A stretch of 41,750 nt of DNA from Phenylobacterium sp. (lineage in GTDB: Bacteria; Pseudomonadota; Alphaproteobacteria; Caulobacterales; Caulobacteraceae). The DNA is taken from NCBI GenBank assembly GCA_020402745.1, contig JADBYZ010000023.1, forward strand, positions 1-41,750, read 5' to 3'. Of the stretch, positions 18,667-28,775 are shown piece by piece (within the stretch, counting starts at the first letter, position 1; each line of letters opens with the position of its first letter). A program made the translations under genes and the position numbers. The notes beneath the pieces are model-generated. The model made no database searches and had not been told where the DNA came from. It saw only the letters and a list, made by a program, of their open reading frames with translations.

Positions 18667-19398
18667 GTGGAGTTCGAGGACGACGCCTTCGTCCTGACAG
18701 CCCGCGCCCACGGCGAGAACGGGGCCATCGCCGAGCTCCTGACCCGGGGCCACGGCCGCTATCCGGCCTTCGTCGCCGGCGGCGGCTCCCGGCGGATCCG
18801 GCCCCTGCTGCAGTCAGGCACCCGCATCACCGCCCGTTTCCGGGCCCGGACCAGCGAGCAGCTGGGCTCGGCGACCCTGGAGTCGTCCGGCGCCGGTCCC
18901 TCGGACCTGTTTGATGATCCCCTGGCCCTGGCGGGGCTCGGCTCCGCCGCCGCCGTTGCCGCCGGGGTCCTGCCCGAGCGCGAACCGCAGCCCGGCGCCT
19001 TCGCCGCCTTCGAGGCCCTGTCGGGCGCGCTTCGCCACGAGGCGATCTGGCCCGCCGTCTACGTCCGTTTCGAGGCCGGCGTGCTCCAGGCCATGGGTTT
19101 TGGGCTGGACCTGTCCCGGTGCGCCGCGACGGGCGCGGTCGATGACCTGGTCTGGGTCTCACCCCGGACGGGGCGGGCGGTGAGCCGGGCCGCCGGTGAG
19201 CCCTACCAGGACCGGCTCCTGCGCCTGCCGCCCTTTCTCCTGTCCGCCCAGGGAGGGCTTTCGCCGGGCGATATCGGCGATGGCCTGGTGCTGACCGGCC
19301 ACTTCCTGGACCGGTGCCTGTTCTCGGCCCTGAACCGTCCGCTTCCGGCCGCGCGGGTCTGGCTTGTGGACAAGCTGACCGAGGCGGGCCGGCTCTGA
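18667..19398 (+). CDS. recO: DNA repair protein RecO
   Basis: Recombination mediator that loads RecA through RecF-RecR. The 243-aa protein has the N-terminal OB fold (VLTARAHGENGAIAELLTRGHG, split here only for naming) and a helical C-terminal domain. RecO is poorly conserved; identity is supported by the rnc-era-recO order and by the ENGAIAELLT and HGRYPAFV core. The start is GTG 18667, only 4 bp after the era stop. The zinc-finger cysteines of some RecO proteins are not obvious; only one Cys is seen in the middle domain (LSRCAATG). Confidence 0.9.
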   Translation: MEFEDDAFVLTARAHGENGAIAELLTRGHGRYPAFVAGGGSRRIRPLLQSGTRITARFRARTSEQLGSATLESSGAGPSDLFDDPLALAGLGSAAAVAAGVLPEREPQPGAFAAFEALSGALRHEAIWPAVYVRFEAGVLQAMGFGLDLSRCAATGAVDDLVWVSPRTGRAVSRAAGEPYQDRLLRLPPFLLSAQGGLSPGDIGDGLVLTGHFLDRCLFSALNRPLPAARVWLVDKLTEAGRL

Positions 19399-19477
19399 TC
19401 GGGCGGGATGACGCCGCCGCACGCCCGGCCTAAGCAGGGGCGGGCGGCGCCGCCGCCGATTCGCCGCCGATCGCCAG

Positions 19478-21721
19478 ATGACCGACACCCTTGCTCCGCC
19501 CCCCGAGGGCGACCGCACCATTGATGAGCCGCTGAGCGAGGCCCTGTCGCGGCGGTATCTCGCCTACGCCCTGTCGACCATCACGGGCCGGGCCCTGCCG
19601 GACGTCCGCGACGGCCTGAAGCCCGTCCACCGGCGCCTCCTCTACGCCATGCGCCAGCTGCGGCTGGACCCGACGTCGACGGCCAAGAAGTGCGCCCGGG
19701 TCGTGGGCGATGTGATCGGCAAGTATCACCCGCACGGCGACTCCGCCGTCTATGAGGCCCTGGTCCGACTGGCCCAGGACTTCGCCCAGCGCTACCCCCT
19801 GGTCGACGGGCAGGGGAACTTCGGCAACATCGATGGCGATAACGCCGCGGCCATGCGCTACACCGAGTGCCGGCTGACCCTCGCCGCCCAGCTGCTGCTG
19901 GAGGGCATAGACGAGGACGCCGTCGACTTCCGCGCCACCTACGACGGCGAGGAGGAAGAGCCGGTCGTCCTCCCGGCCGGCTTCCCGAACCTCCTGGCCA
20001 ATGGCTCCAGCGGCATCGCCGTGGGCATGGCGACGTCCATTCCGCCGCACAATGTCTCCGAGCTGATCGAGGCCTGTCTGCGCCTGCTGGAACAGCCGGA
20101 CATCACGACGGCCGAGCTCCTGGCCCTGGCGCCGGGGCCCGACTTCCCGACCGGCGGCGTCATCGTGGAGTCGCAAACGAGCCTGCTCGAAGCCTACGAG
20201 ACCGGAAGGGGCGGGGTGCGGGTGCGGGCCCGCTGGACCCGGGAGGATCTGGGTCGGGGCCTATGGCGCATCGTCGTCACCGAGATCCCCTACCAGGTGA
20301 AGAAGGCCGACCTGGTCGAGCAGCTCGCAGACCTGATCGAGACCAAGAAGGCCCCCCTGCTGGGCGACGTGATGGACGAGAGCGCCGAGGACGTCCGCCT
20401 GGTGCTGGAGCCCAAGTCCCGGAATGTGGAGCCCGAGGTCCTGATGGAGAGCCTTTTCAGGCTGTCCGCCCTTGAGGCCCGGATCCCGGTCAACATGAAC
20501 GTCATCGACGCCCGGGGCGCTCCCGGCGTCATGGGGCTGAAGGGGCTGCTGCGGGCCTTCCTGGATCACCGGCGCGAGGTGGTGGTCCGCCGCGCCCGGC
20601 ACCGGCTGGCGCGCATCGAGTCCCGCCTGCACATCCTCGACGGCCTGATCATCGCCTTCCTGAACCTGGACGAGGTGATCCGGATCGTCCGCCAGGAGGA
20701 CGAGCCCAAGGCCCGTCTGATCGAGACCTTCGACCTGTCCGACCTGCAGGCCGAGGCCATTCTGAACACCCGCCTGCGCCAGCTGGCCCGGCTGGAGGAG
20801 ATGGAGCTCCGTCGTGAGCACGCCGACCTCGCCGAGGAGCGGGACGGTCTGAACGCCCTGCTGGGCTCCGACCGCGCCCAGTGGAAGCTGGTCGGGGTGG
20901 GGCTGCGCGACGTGCGTGAGCTCCTGGAGAAGGACGGCGCCCTGACGCGCCGGCGCTCGACCTTCGAGGTCGCGCCGACCGTCGATGCCGACGCCGCCCT
21001 GGAGGCCCTGGTGGTGCGCGAGCCCATCACTGTCATCCTCTCCGAGCGCGGCTGGATCCGGTCGGTGAAGGGCCGCGTCGAGGATCCCTCCGAGGTCAAG
21101 TACAAGGAAGGCGACGCCGAGGGCTTCATCGTGCCCGCCGAGACGACGGACAAGCTGCTGCTCTTCGCCTCGGACGGCCGGTTCTTCACCCTGGCCTGCG
21201 ACAAGCTGCCAGGGGGGCGTGGGAACGGCGAGCCCGTCCGCCTCATGCTGGAGCTGGACGATCGGACCGAGATCGTCGCGGTCTTCCCGCACCGCCCCGG
21301 GGCGAAGCGGTTCGTCGCCTCGAAGGAGGGCTACGGCTTCCTGCTGCCCGAGGCCGAGGCGGTGGCCATGCGCAAGGCCGGCAAGCAGGTCCTAACCGTC
21401 GGCAAGGGCGGCGCCGCCTTCGCTCTGCCGGTGGAGGGCGACCAGGTCGCCGTGGTCGGCGACAATGGCAAGATCCTGGTCTTCCCCCTCGAGGAGCTGC
21501 CCGAGATGCCCCGCGGCAAGGGGGTCAAGCTCCAGGCCTATCGCGAGGGCGGGCTGAGGGACGCCCTCGTCTTCCGGGCGGAGGAGGGCGCCGCCTGGAT
21601 CGATTCCGCCGGCCGCGCCCGGGCCTGGGCGGACTGGCGCGACTGGGCCGGTCGCCGGGCGGGCGCAGGGCGTCTGGCCCCACGCGGGTTCCCGACAAGC
21701 CGGCGGTTTCGACCGGGCTGA
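19478..21721 (+). CDS. parC: DNA topoisomerase IV subunit A
   Basis: Cleaves and rejoins DNA for decatenation with ParE. 747 aa from ATG 19478. The breakage domain has [37 protein letters not shown] and the catalytic Tyr at residue 128 (AMRYTE). A coiled-coil tower and gate (about 330-470) follow, then a beta-pinwheel C-terminal domain. Length and the shorter C-terminal domain fit ParC rather than GyrA, and the classical GyrA box is not evident. It follows recO by 80 bp. Confidence 0.94.
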   Translation: MTDTLAPPPEGDRTIDEPLSEALSRRYLAYALSTITGRALPDVRDGLKPVHRRLLYAMRQLRLDPTSTAKKCARVVGDVIGKYHPHGDSAVYEALVRLAQDFAQRYPLVDGQGNFGNIDGDNAAAMRYTECRLTLAAQLLLEGIDEDAVDFRATYDGEEEEPVVLPAGFPNLLANGSSGIAVGMATSIPPHNVSELIEACLRLLEQPDITTAELLALAPGPDFPTGGVIVESQTSLLEAYETGRGGVRVRARWTREDLGRGLWRIVVTEIPYQVKKADLVEQLADLIETKKAPLLGDVMDESAEDVRLVLEPKSRNVEPEVLMESLFRLSALEARIPVNMNVIDARGAPGVMGLKGLLRAFLDHRREVVVRRARHRLARIESRLHILDGLIIAFLNLDEVIRIVRQEDEPKARLIETFDLSDLQAEAILNTRLRQLARLEEMELRREHADLAEERDGLNALLGSDRAQWKLVGVGLRDVRELLEKDGALTRRRSTFEVAPTVDADAALEALVVREPITVILSERGWIRSVKGRVEDPSEVKYKEGDAEGFIVPAETTDKLLLFASDGRFFTLACDKLPGGRGNGEPVRLMLELDDRTEIVAVFPHRPGAKRFVASKEGYGFLLPEAEAVAMRKAGKQVLTVGKGGAAFALPVEGDQVAVVGDNGKILVFPLEELPEMPRGKGVKLQAYREGGLRDALVFRAEEGAAWIDSAGRARAWADWRDWAGRRAGAGRLAPRGFPTSRRFRPG

Positions 21722-21800
21722 GGACGGGGACTCAAATCGCGCCTTTGCGGCGGACCCGCCGCCCGGCTAGCCTGCCCTCCATTTGATAGGGGGGATTCCA

Positions 21801-23120
21801 TTGACTCAGTTTTTCCGCAGCCTGGCGTCGGCTGTCGCCGTCGCCGCACTCATTTCCGCGCCGCAGGCCCTGGCCGCGCCGCGCAAGGCCGCCGAGGTGA
21901 AGCCCGAGGCCGTCGGCTTCGACTCCGCCCGCCTGAAGCGCCTGGACGACGCCATGGCCAAGGTGGTGGCCGATGGCCGGGTCTCCGGCATGACGACCCT
22001 GCTGGTTCGCCACGGCCAGGTGGTCGGCTTCAAGACCTACGGCAAGAAGGACCTCGCCACCGGCGCGCCGATGGAGAAGGACACCATCTTCCGCATCTAT
22101 TCGATGTCCAAGCCCATCACCGGCGTGGCCATGATGATCCTCTTCGAGGAGGGCAAATGGAAGCTGGATGACCCGGTGACCAAGTTCATTCCCGAGTTCA
22201 AGACCCTGAAGGTGATGACCGGGGTGGACGACAAGGGGAACATGATCACAGTTCCCGCCGAGCGCCCGCCCACCATGCGCGAGATCATGAGCCATACGGC
22301 CGGCTTTGGTTACGGGCTGGGCGACCGCCACCCCGTGGACCGCATGTTCCAGGAAAAGCGGGTGCTGGGGGCCAACGGGCTCAACGACATGATCACCCGG
22401 ATCGCGGACATCCCGCTCATGTTCCAGCCGGGCACGGCCTGGTCCTACTCGGTGTCGGTCGACATCCAGGGGGCCATCGTCGAGCGGATCAGCGGCCAGA
22501 CCCTGGGCGCCTTCATGGAGGCGCGGATCTTCCGCCCGCTCAAGATGGTGGACACCGGGTTCTACGTCCCGGCAGGCCAGACGGATCGGCTGGCGACCCT
22601 CTACATGACGGATCCCAAGACCCGTCAGAACGCTGTTGCCGCCGCCATCTTCGGTAACCCGCCGCCGGACTATACCAAGGCGCCCAACATGGAGTCCGGC
22701 GGCGGGGGCCTGGTCTCCACCACCTCGGACTATGGCCGGTTCTCCCAGATGCTGCTGAACGGCGGAGAACTGGACGGCGCGCGGATCCTGGCGCCGGCGA
22801 CGGTGGAGCTGATGGGCACCAACATGATCCCCAAGAGCGTACTGGTGACCACCAACGGGACCTCGGGCTCCCGCTTCAACGAGGCGGTGGGCTTCGGCCT
22901 GGACTTCATGGTCAACCTTGACCCGCGCGCAGCGGGCAGCCTGGAGGGCAGGAACACCCTGAGCTGGGGCGGCGCGGCCGGGACCTGGTTCTGGGTGGAT
23001 CCGACCAATGACCTCTACTTCGTGGGCATGGTCCAGCGCCTTGGCGGCACCGGCGGCGATGACCTCGGCACGGCGGCCCGGACCCTGACCTACCAGGCCC
23101 TGGTCGATCCCAAGAAGTAG
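21801..23120 (+). CDS. serine beta-lactamase-like hydrolase (class C / EstB type), secreted
   Basis: Penicillin-binding-protein fold hydrolase, probably an esterase or D-aminopeptidase; a true beta-lactamase cannot be claimed. From TTG 21801 the product is 439 aa, starting with a signal peptide (about residues 5-26, ending ALA). The catalytic S-x-x-K is SMSK at residues 101-104, followed by HTAGF near 165 and the Tyr motif YSVS at residue 216. The third motif (GGAAGT) is near residue 392. The start is favoured because a GGGGGGA purine run ends 5 bases before TTG 21801. It lies between parC and aspS in the same direction. Confidence 0.87.
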   Translation: MTQFFRSLASAVAVAALISAPQALAAPRKAAEVKPEAVGFDSARLKRLDDAMAKVVADGRVSGMTTLLVRHGQVVGFKTYGKKDLATGAPMEKDTIFRIYSMSKPITGVAMMILFEEGKWKLDDPVTKFIPEFKTLKVMTGVDDKGNMITVPAERPPTMREIMSHTAGFGYGLGDRHPVDRMFQEKRVLGANGLNDMITRIADIPLMFQPGTAWSYSVSVDIQGAIVERISGQTLGAFMEARIFRPLKMVDTGFYVPAGQTDRLATLYMTDPKTRQNAVAAAIFGNPPPDYTKAPNMESGGGGLVSTTSDYGRFSQMLLNGGELDGARILAPATVELMGTNMIPKSVLVTTNGTSGSRFNEAVGFGLDFMVNLDPRAAGSLEGRNTLSWGGAAGTWFWVDPTNDLYFVGMVQRLGGTGGDDLGTAARTLTYQALVDPKK

Positions 23121-23226
23121 GGTCCAAAGCAGCTCTGGTCGGCGTTCGCCGGGGGGCGGAAACCTTGACTTTCCGCCCCTTGCATGCGCCCTTCCGCGCC
23201 TTGAATTCCGGAGCCCTTGCGACCCC

Positions 23227-25005
23227 ATGCACGCCTATCGCACCCATACCTGCGGCGCCCTGCGCGCCGGCGACACCGGCCAGTCTGTCCGCCTGTCGGG
23301 GTGGATCAATCGCAAGCGCGACCATGGCGGCCTGGTCTTCGTGGACCTGCGCGATCACTACGGCCTGACCCAGCTGGTCTTTGCGCCGGAAACCCCGGGC
23401 TTCGCCACCATTGAGCGCCTGCGGGCCGAGAGCGTCATCCGGGTGGACGGCGAGGTCGTGGCCCGCACGCCGGAGACCGTGAACCCCAACCTTGGCACGG
23501 GTGAGGTCGAGGTGCGCGTGCGCGCCGTCGAAGTGCTGTCCGAGGCCGCAGAGCTACCCCTGCCGGTCTTTGGCGAGCCCGACTATCCGGAAGAGATCCG
23601 GCTCAAGCACCGGTACCTGGACCTGCGGCGCGAGACCCTGCACCGGAACATCGTCCTGCGCTCGAAGGTCATCCACTCGATCCGCAACCGGATGATCGGC
23701 CAGGGCTTCCTGGAGTACCAGACCCCGATCCTGACGGCTTCGTCGCCGGAAGGCGCCCGGGACTTCCTGGTGCCCTCGCGGGTGCATCCCGGCACCTTCT
23801 ACGCCCTTCCCCAGGCGCCCCAGCAGTTCAAGCAGCTGCTGATGGTCTCGGGCTTTGATCGCTACTTCCAGATCGCCCCCTGTTTCCGGGACGAGGACCT
23901 GCGCGCCGACCGCAGCCTGGAGTTCTATCAGCTCGACGTCGAGATGAGCTTCGTCACCCAGGAAGATGTGTTCGCCGCCATCGAGCCCGTCATGCACGGC
24001 GTGTTCGAGGAATTCGCTGAGGGCAAGCCGGTCACCCCCTATCCCTTCCCGCGCATCCCCTACCGGGAGGCCATGCAGAAGTACGGCTCCGACAAGCCGG
24101 ACCTGCGCAACCCCCTGGTCATGCAGGATGTCTCCGAGCCCTTCCGGGGCGGCGGCTTCGGCGTCTTCGCCCGCATGCTGGAAACCCCGAAGACCGCCAT
24201 CTGGGCCATCCCGGCGCCGGGCGGCGGCAGCCGGGCCTTCTGCGACCGCATGAACAGCTGGGCCCAGTCCGAGGGCCAGCCGGGCCTGGGCTACATCTTC
24301 TGGCGCGAGGGCGAGGAGGGCGGCGCGGGGCCGATCGCCAAGAACCTCGGCCCGGAGCGCACCGAAGCCATCCGCGAACAGCTGGGCCTGAAGGTCGGCG
24401 ACGCCGCCTTCTTCGTCGGCGGTGATCCCAAGGTCTTCACCAAGTTCGCCGGCCTCGCCCGCACCCGGGTCGGGACCGAGCTGGGCCTGGTGGACGAGAA
24501 CCGCTTCGAGTTCGTCTGGATCGTCGACTTCCCGATGTTCGAGCTGAACGAGGAGACGGGGCTGGTGGACTTCTCCCACAACCCCTTCTCCATGCCGCAG
24601 GGCGAGCTGGAGGCGCTGAACACCCGCGATCCGCTGGACATCCTGGCCTACCAGTACGACATCGTCTGCAACGGCTATGAGCTCTGCTCTGGCGCCATCC
24701 GGAACCACCGGGCGGACGTTATGCTCCGGGCCTTCGAGATCGTCGGCATGGGGGCCGAGGACGTGGAGAGCGCCTTTGGCGGCATGCTCAACGCCTTCCG
24801 CTACGGCGCGCCGCCGCACGGGGGCCTGGCGCCCGGCATCGACCGGATTGTCATGCTGCTGGCCGGCCAGACGGCCATCCGCGAGGTCATCGCCTTCCCG
24901 ATGAACCAGCAGGGCCAGGACCTCTTGATGAGCGCGCCTTCGGCGGTCGAGGACAAGCAGCTGAAAGAGCTGCACATCCGCACCGCCCTGCCGATCAAGG
25001 CCTGA
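23227..25005 (+). CDS. aspS: aspartyl-tRNA synthetase
   Basis: Charges tRNA-Asp. The 592-aa protein is the bacterial type: N-terminal OB fold anticodon-binding domain ([15 protein letters not shown]), class II catalytic core with motif 1 region ([16 protein letters not shown]), motif 2 ([16 protein letters not shown]), GAD insertion (about 285-415) and motif 3 ([13 protein letters not shown]). [10 protein letters not shown] is the conserved QLDxEMSF segment. Many alphaproteobacterial AspRS also charge tRNA-Asn; that cannot be settled here. It is convergent with the pentapeptide gene, 9 bp away. Confidence 0.97.
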   Translation: MHAYRTHTCGALRAGDTGQSVRLSGWINRKRDHGGLVFVDLRDHYGLTQLVFAPETPGFATIERLRAESVIRVDGEVVARTPETVNPNLGTGEVEVRVRAVEVLSEAAELPLPVFGEPDYPEEIRLKHRYLDLRRETLHRNIVLRSKVIHSIRNRMIGQGFLEYQTPILTASSPEGARDFLVPSRVHPGTFYALPQAPQQFKQLLMVSGFDRYFQIAPCFRDEDLRADRSLEFYQLDVEMSFVTQEDVFAAIEPVMHGVFEEFAEGKPVTPYPFPRIPYREAMQKYGSDKPDLRNPLVMQDVSEPFRGGGFGVFARMLETPKTAIWAIPAPGGGSRAFCDRMNSWAQSEGQPGLGYIFWREGEEGGAGPIAKNLGPERTEAIREQLGLKVGDAAFFVGGDPKVFTKFAGLARTRVGTELGLVDENRFEFVWIVDFPMFELNEETGLVDFSHNPFSMPQGELEALNTRDPLDILAYQYDIVCNGYELCSGAIRNHRADVMLRAFEIVGMGAEDVESAFGGMLNAFRYGAPPHGGLAPGIDRIVMLLAGQTAIREVIAFPMNQQGQDLLMSAPSAVEDKQLKELHIRTALPIKA

Positions 25006-25014
25006 AGCCGCAGG

Positions 25015-25566
25015 TCAGTCGCGGGGGCAGGGGCGCAGGGTGAGGCCCCGGGGCAGGCGGACGGTCCCGGTCGTACAGGCGCCGTCCAGCTGCTCCTGCT
25101 TCAGGTTGCGGGCATTGCTCAGATCGACCCCGGAAAAGGTCACGCCCCGCAGGCTGGCCCCTTCAAAGTCCGCCCCATCGAAGCTGACGCCGCGGACCCG
25201 TGCGCCATCGAGGCGCACGTCCTTCAGCTGGGCGCCGTCAAAGTCGGCCCCAGTGATGGCGGCGCCGGTCAGGTCGCTGCGGGTGAGGTCCGACTTGCTG
25301 AAGTCCGACCCGGTGAACTGGACATCCCGGAGATTGGCGCCGACGAGCGCTGAACCGGAGAAATCCGCTCCAAGGAAGCGTGCGCTGGGCAGTTGCCGGC
25401 CCGACAGGTCGCAACCGATGCAGGCTCCGCCGAAGCTGACCGTGCGGGGAATGTCCTTCGCGGGCATCAAGGTCAGCGCCTGCGCCATATGCGCCCCGCC
25501 GAGGGTGGCGAGGGCGGACAGGACGACGGCTCTGGAAACAAGACGCCGGAACGGGGGAGGGTTCAT
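25015..25566 (-). CDS. secreted pentapeptide-repeat protein
   Basis: 183 aa from ATG 25566. The N-terminus is a signal peptide-like stretch (about residues 7-31). About twenty tandem pentapeptides of the A(D/N)LXX form follow (for example ADFSG, ANLRD, SDFSK, ADFDG, ADFEG), which fold as a right-handed quadrilateral beta-helix. Paired cysteines (CIGC near residue 46) and two late cysteines suggest a disulfide. Function is unknown; cytoplasmic members include gyrase-protecting Qnr proteins, but this one appears exported, so that role is unlikely. The upstream ATG 25602 is less likely because the signal sequence starts at 25566. Confidence 0.78.
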   Translation of the reverse strand: MNPPPFRRLVSRAVVLSALATLGGAHMAQALTLMPAKDIPRTVSFGGACIGCDLSGRQLPSARFLGADFSGSALVGANLRDVQFTGSDFSKSDLTRSDLTGAAITGADFDGAQLKDVRLDGARVRGVSFDGADFEGASLRGVTFSGVDLSNARNLKQEQLDGACTTGTVRLPRGLTLRPCPRD

Positions 25567-25649
25567 GGGCGGCCTATGGGCCAGGCAGACGTGCCCCGCC
25601 ACTTAAATTGCTGTAACTCAATGCCTGCCGCCATCCTCGGAGCTGCGCC

Positions 25650-25970
25650 ATGAGCCTGCGTCCTCCCCGCCTTGGACAGACCTCCGCCCCGGACCGCGAG
25701 ACCGGACTGAGCGCTCTTGAGGCCGAGATGATGTCGGAGGCCGCTGCGGCCCTTGGCCGGGCCGGGAACCGCGCCGAGGCGGCCCTCGCCCGGCTGGCCG
25801 ATCCCGAAGCCCTCGCTGAGGCGGGGCGGGAGGTGCTCCTGCGCCAGGCTGCAGAAGCTGTCTGGAGCTTCTTCATCCAGCGGGAAGCCTGCGGGCTGAA
25901 GGACCAGCGGCAGGTGATCGCCGACCTGGGAATCCCCCGGGCCGTACTGGTCCGCCTGGGTGCCCGCTAG
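25650..25970 (+). CDS. small conserved protein, possible DUF6665 member
   Basis: 106 aa with no transmembrane segment or known catalytic motif. The middle is Ala/Leu/Glu-rich and helical (LEAEMMSEAAAALGRAG onward). The C-terminal half, FFIQREACGLKDQ with LGIPRAVLVRLGA, matches my memory of a family restricted to Caulobacterales and relatives, often labelled DUF6665; the label is uncertain. The gene is divergent from the pentapeptide gene with 83 bp between starts, and marks the last backbone gene before the accessory segment at 26118-29590. Confidence 0.6.
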   Translation: MSLRPPRLGQTSAPDRETGLSALEAEMMSEAAAALGRAGNRAEAALARLADPEALAEAGREVLLRQAAEAVWSFFIQREACGLKDQRQVIADLGIPRAVLVRLGAR

Positions 25971-26117
25971 GGGATAGAACCTGACATTGGAGACCCGTTG
26001 GGGACGGCTCGGCGAGGGTCCGCTTGCGGGCGACGAGGCAACGGGAAGAAGCGACCCGAAGCGGCGCCCCCGCCGGCAGCGGTTGCTGAGCTCAACGCGA
26101 TATGAAAACCTTGTTTG

Positions 26118-26852
26118 ATGGCTGATCTTCTCTTCGCCGATGCCGAACTTGCGGCGCTCTATGAAGCGATGAATCCCTGCCGGGACGACTACGACTTCTA
26201 CCGCCCAATGGTGATGGCCGCCCACTCGGTCCTGGACGTCGGCTGCGGGACCGGGTCCATGCTGCATGAGGCCCGCGACGCTGGGCATACCGGGCGGCTT
26301 TGTGGCCTCGATCCTGCACCGGGCATGTTGGCCCAAGCGCGCCGGCGCGACGATGTCGAATGGGTGCTCGGCGACCTTTCATCGGTCGCTTGGGACGCAG
26401 AGTTCGACCTGATCGTCATGACGGGGCACGCCTTCCAGGTCCTTTTAGGCGACGACGAACTGCGCGACGCCCTGGCAAGCATTCATGCAGCCCTGAGGCC
26501 GGGCGGCCGCTTCGCCTTTGATACACGCAATCCCTCCGCCCGGGCTTGGGAGACATGGGAAACCGAGGTTCGCGATGCCTTCGACGGCTCCCACGGCGAA
26601 AGGGTGCGGGTGAGCCGCAAAGTCACAACGCCCTTCAATGGACAGGTGGTGTCGTTCTCACACACGTTCCAGAGCGCAGTGTGGGACGCGCCGCGAGTCA
26701 GCAACAGCACCCTGCGGTTTTTCAGCAAGGCCGAGCTCGACGCCGAACTGGCGCGTGCGGGCTTGGCACCGGATGCTCAGTTCGGAGACTGGGACAAGAG
26801 CCCTCTCAGTGAGACTAGCCCCGAAATCATAACCATCGCCCGCCGGATATGA
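26118..26852 (+). CDS. class I SAM-dependent methyltransferase
   Basis: 244 aa from ATG 26118 (TTG 26115 directly before it is possible). The SAM-binding motif I is VLDVGCGTGSMLHEA near residue 38, motif II is GLDPAPGML, and later GDLSSVAWDAEFDLIVMTG and LRPGGRFAFDTRNPSARAWE complete the Rossmann fold. Target is unknown. Base composition looks lower in GC than the housekeeping block. It is the first of three accessory genes, and a repeat carrying the reductase 3-prime end begins 10 bp after its stop. The gap 25971-26117 shows nothing recognisable. Confidence 0.82.
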   Translation: MADLLFADAELAALYEAMNPCRDDYDFYRPMVMAAHSVLDVGCGTGSMLHEARDAGHTGRLCGLDPAPGMLAQARRRDDVEWVLGDLSSVAWDAEFDLIVMTGHAFQVLLGDDELRDALASIHAALRPGGRFAFDTRNPSARAWETWETEVRDAFDGSHGERVRVSRKVTTPFNGQVVSFSHTFQSAVWDAPRVSNSTLRFFSKAELDAELARAGLAPDAQFGDWDKSPLSETSPEIITIARRI

Positions 26853-26862
26853 GGTTCGCAAT

Positions 26863-27060
26863 CCCCCCATCTCGGAACTTCGGAAGGTCCGCTCACGGGT
26901 AGAACGCCCAAGTGGCGACTTCTGCAGTCGGGCCGCAGCTAGGCGGGTGCCAGGCCTCAGAAGCTATCCGCTGGATCAGGTTCCGATCGGCAGGAACTGG
27001 TCATCGGATCGAGACTTGATCGGGTTGTCTTGATGCAAAGCCGTCAGCCGGTGAAATTCG
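26863..27060. repeat. diverged copy of the reductase-gene 3-prime end (copy 1)
   Basis: Two blocks match the 3-prime region of the reductase-like gene at 29571-29680. Block a, 26863-26918, matches the sequence beyond that gene's stop (tctcggaacttcggaag then gctcacgggtagaacgcc) with few differences. Block b, about 27028-27060, matches the stop region (cttgatgca, then agccgtcagccggtga). About 105 bp unrelated to the other copies lies between the blocks. The rest of the 26853-27266 gap holds nothing I recognise, apart from the sugar-dehydrogenase ribosome site. Confidence 0.75.
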
Positions 27061-27266
27061 ACCCATTGCGGACATTGTCAGCCGCGTGCCGCTGATTCAA
27101 TATCCGGGGTGGGGAGCAAACTTGGAGGCGTCGTGAGCGATCCGGAACAAGCAAGAGCGAACCCGCTCAGAAACATCGAAGCGAAGACAGGGTCGTCGAT
27201 TAGCGGGATGCGCGCGGCAGTATCCGCGGCGGGCCACGATCTTAACCCCTCGACAGGTGACATCCC

Positions 27267-28475
27267 ATGATCAAGCCGACCTCGACTGTTACGAACAAGC
27301 CGGACCGTACTCCTCGTCCGTGGGCGATTGCGCTCGCCGCCGCATTCGTGCTGACCGGCGGGGCCGTCGCCGCCGTCGCGGCCCTAAAGCAGCCCTCAGC
27401 CCCACCCAACGCGCCGTTCCAGATCGAGGAAATCGCCGACCTCGACCAGCCCTGGGCCATGACCTTCTTGCCCGACGGCCGCATGTTGATCACCGAGAAG
27501 GCTGGCCAGCTGTTAATGCTCTCAGCAGACGGCAAACAGCGAAAGACCGTGACCGGCGCCCCCGCCGTGACATCCCAGGGACAGGGCGGGCTGATGGATG
27601 TCGTGCTTCACCCCCGGTTCGCCAAGAACCGGATGGTTTACCTCAGCTATTCGGAAGCCGCCGGGAAGGACTCGAGCCTGGTCCTGGCGCGCGGCGTGTT
27701 CAATGACGGAGACGCCCCGTCGCTAAGCAACGTGCAGACGCTTTTCCGCGGCCCCAAGTATGACGCCAGGGCGGGCCACTATTCTGGCCGCATCGCGTTC
27801 TCGCCCGAAGGCAAGCTGTTTTTCGCCGTCGGTGATCGCCAGCAGTGGGACGGTTTCCAGCGCACGGAGCCGCAGGATATCAGAATCCTCTCTGGCAAGG
27901 TTCTGCGCCTCAACGACGACGGCACGCCGGCAGCTGGCAATCCCCTGGCGGCGCGCGGCGGTGATCCCGCCATCTGGACCTATGGCCACCGCAACCTCCT
28001 CGGCCTGGCGTTCGACGCAAACGGCAACCTGTGGGAGCAGGAGATGGGCCCTCTGGCTGGGGACGAGGTCAATTTAATCCTGCCCGGCCGCAACTACGGA
28101 TGGCCGGTCGTCTCCAATGGCGACAACTACCCGGGCCCGCCGACCAATGGGGCGGCGATCCCGGATCATAGCCCTGGCGACGGCTTTGAGGCGCCGAAGG
28201 TCTGGTGGAATCCCGCGATATCGCCCGCGGGGATGATGGTCTATTCCGGCAAGCTCTGGCCGCAGTGGCGTGGCGATCTCTTCATCGGCGGTTTGTCCAG
28301 TCAGAGTCTGGTCAGGGTCGATGTCAACGGAACTGAGGCCACGAAGGGCGACCAGTTCGCGCTGGGTACGCGCATTCGCGAGCCGGAGGAGGGGCCTGAC
28401 GGCTCGATCTATCTTCTCACCGATGGCCGGCGCGGCTTCGACGGGAAGCTGGTGAAGCTGACGCCCAAGAGGTGA
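27267..28475 (+). CDS. PQQ-dependent aldose sugar dehydrogenase-like protein
   Basis: 402-aa protein of the soluble glucose/sorbosone dehydrogenase (YliI/Asd) family, a six-bladed beta-propeller that uses PQQ to oxidise sugars in the periplasm. The N-terminus has a hydrophobic signal or anchor (residues about 19-40). Family motifs are DQPWAMTFLPDGRMLITEK near residue 60, GQGGLMDVVLHPRF near 104 (catalytic His region), YSGRIAFSPEGKLFFAVGD near 172, IWTYGHRN, and NYGWPVVSNGDNY. It stands alone between two copies of the repeat. No PQQ synthesis genes are in the window, so the cofactor source is unknown. Confidence 0.88.
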   Translation: MIKPTSTVTNKPDRTPRPWAIALAAAFVLTGGAVAAVAALKQPSAPPNAPFQIEEIADLDQPWAMTFLPDGRMLITEKAGQLLMLSADGKQRKTVTGAPAVTSQGQGGLMDVVLHPRFAKNRMVYLSYSEAAGKDSSLVLARGVFNDGDAPSLSNVQTLFRGPKYDARAGHYSGRIAFSPEGKLFFAVGDRQQWDGFQRTEPQDIRILSGKVLRLNDDGTPAAGNPLAARGGDPAIWTYGHRNLLGLAFDANGNLWEQEMGPLAGDEVNLILPGRNYGWPVVSNGDNYPGPPTNGAAIPDHSPGDGFEAPKVWWNPAISPAGMMVYSGKLWPQWRGDLFIGGLSSQSLVRVDVNGTEATKGDQFALGTRIREPEEGPDGSIYLLTDGRRGFDGKLVKLTPKR

Positions 28476-28550
28476 CGCAAGGGGCCGTCCAAGAGTGACG
28501 CCTGGCGTACAGCGGACCGGCGCAACCTGGAGTTTTGCCCAGCGGAAGCG

Positions 28551-28680
28551 GGAAGGTCTGCTCACGGGTAGAACGCCCAAGCGGCCGCGACGTGATCTTG
28601 CTCTCTTGATGCAGAGCCGTCAGCCGGTGAGGTCGCCCTCGGCGCGGACGCCGCAGGTGTCGCAGATGAAGTCTGCACCC
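28551..28680. repeat. perfect 130-bp direct repeat, copy 2 (reductase 3-prime end)
   Basis: Identical over 130 bases to 29591-29720, offset 1040. It contains the last 19 codons and stop of the reductase-like gene in the same orientation (minus strand) plus about 69 bp beyond the stop. It carries no start and is not a gene. Identity ends abruptly at both sides. The remaining 28476-28775 gap holds nothing else recognised. Confidence 0.95.
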
Positions 28681-28775
28681 AGGTGCCGAGACAACGGTGA
28701 GGGTCGACCCATGGCGGACCTTCAGGTGGTCGCGGCGGGCTTGCCAAGCCACGCTGGCTCGGAACAAATTGGTCT

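Noticed and set aside
20261-21292. 343-codon open frame on the minus strand
   Set aside because: Lies within parC; no domain is seen and parC is complete on the other strand.
21801-23120. Antibiotic-resistance beta-lactamase
   Set aside because: The S-x-x-K and Tyr motifs are shared with many esterases and peptidases, and nothing specific to AmpC-type lactamases is seen.
25015-25566. Qnr-like gyrase-protecting pentapeptide protein
   Set aside because: It has a signal peptide-like N-terminus and paired cysteines, so it is probably not cytoplasmic.
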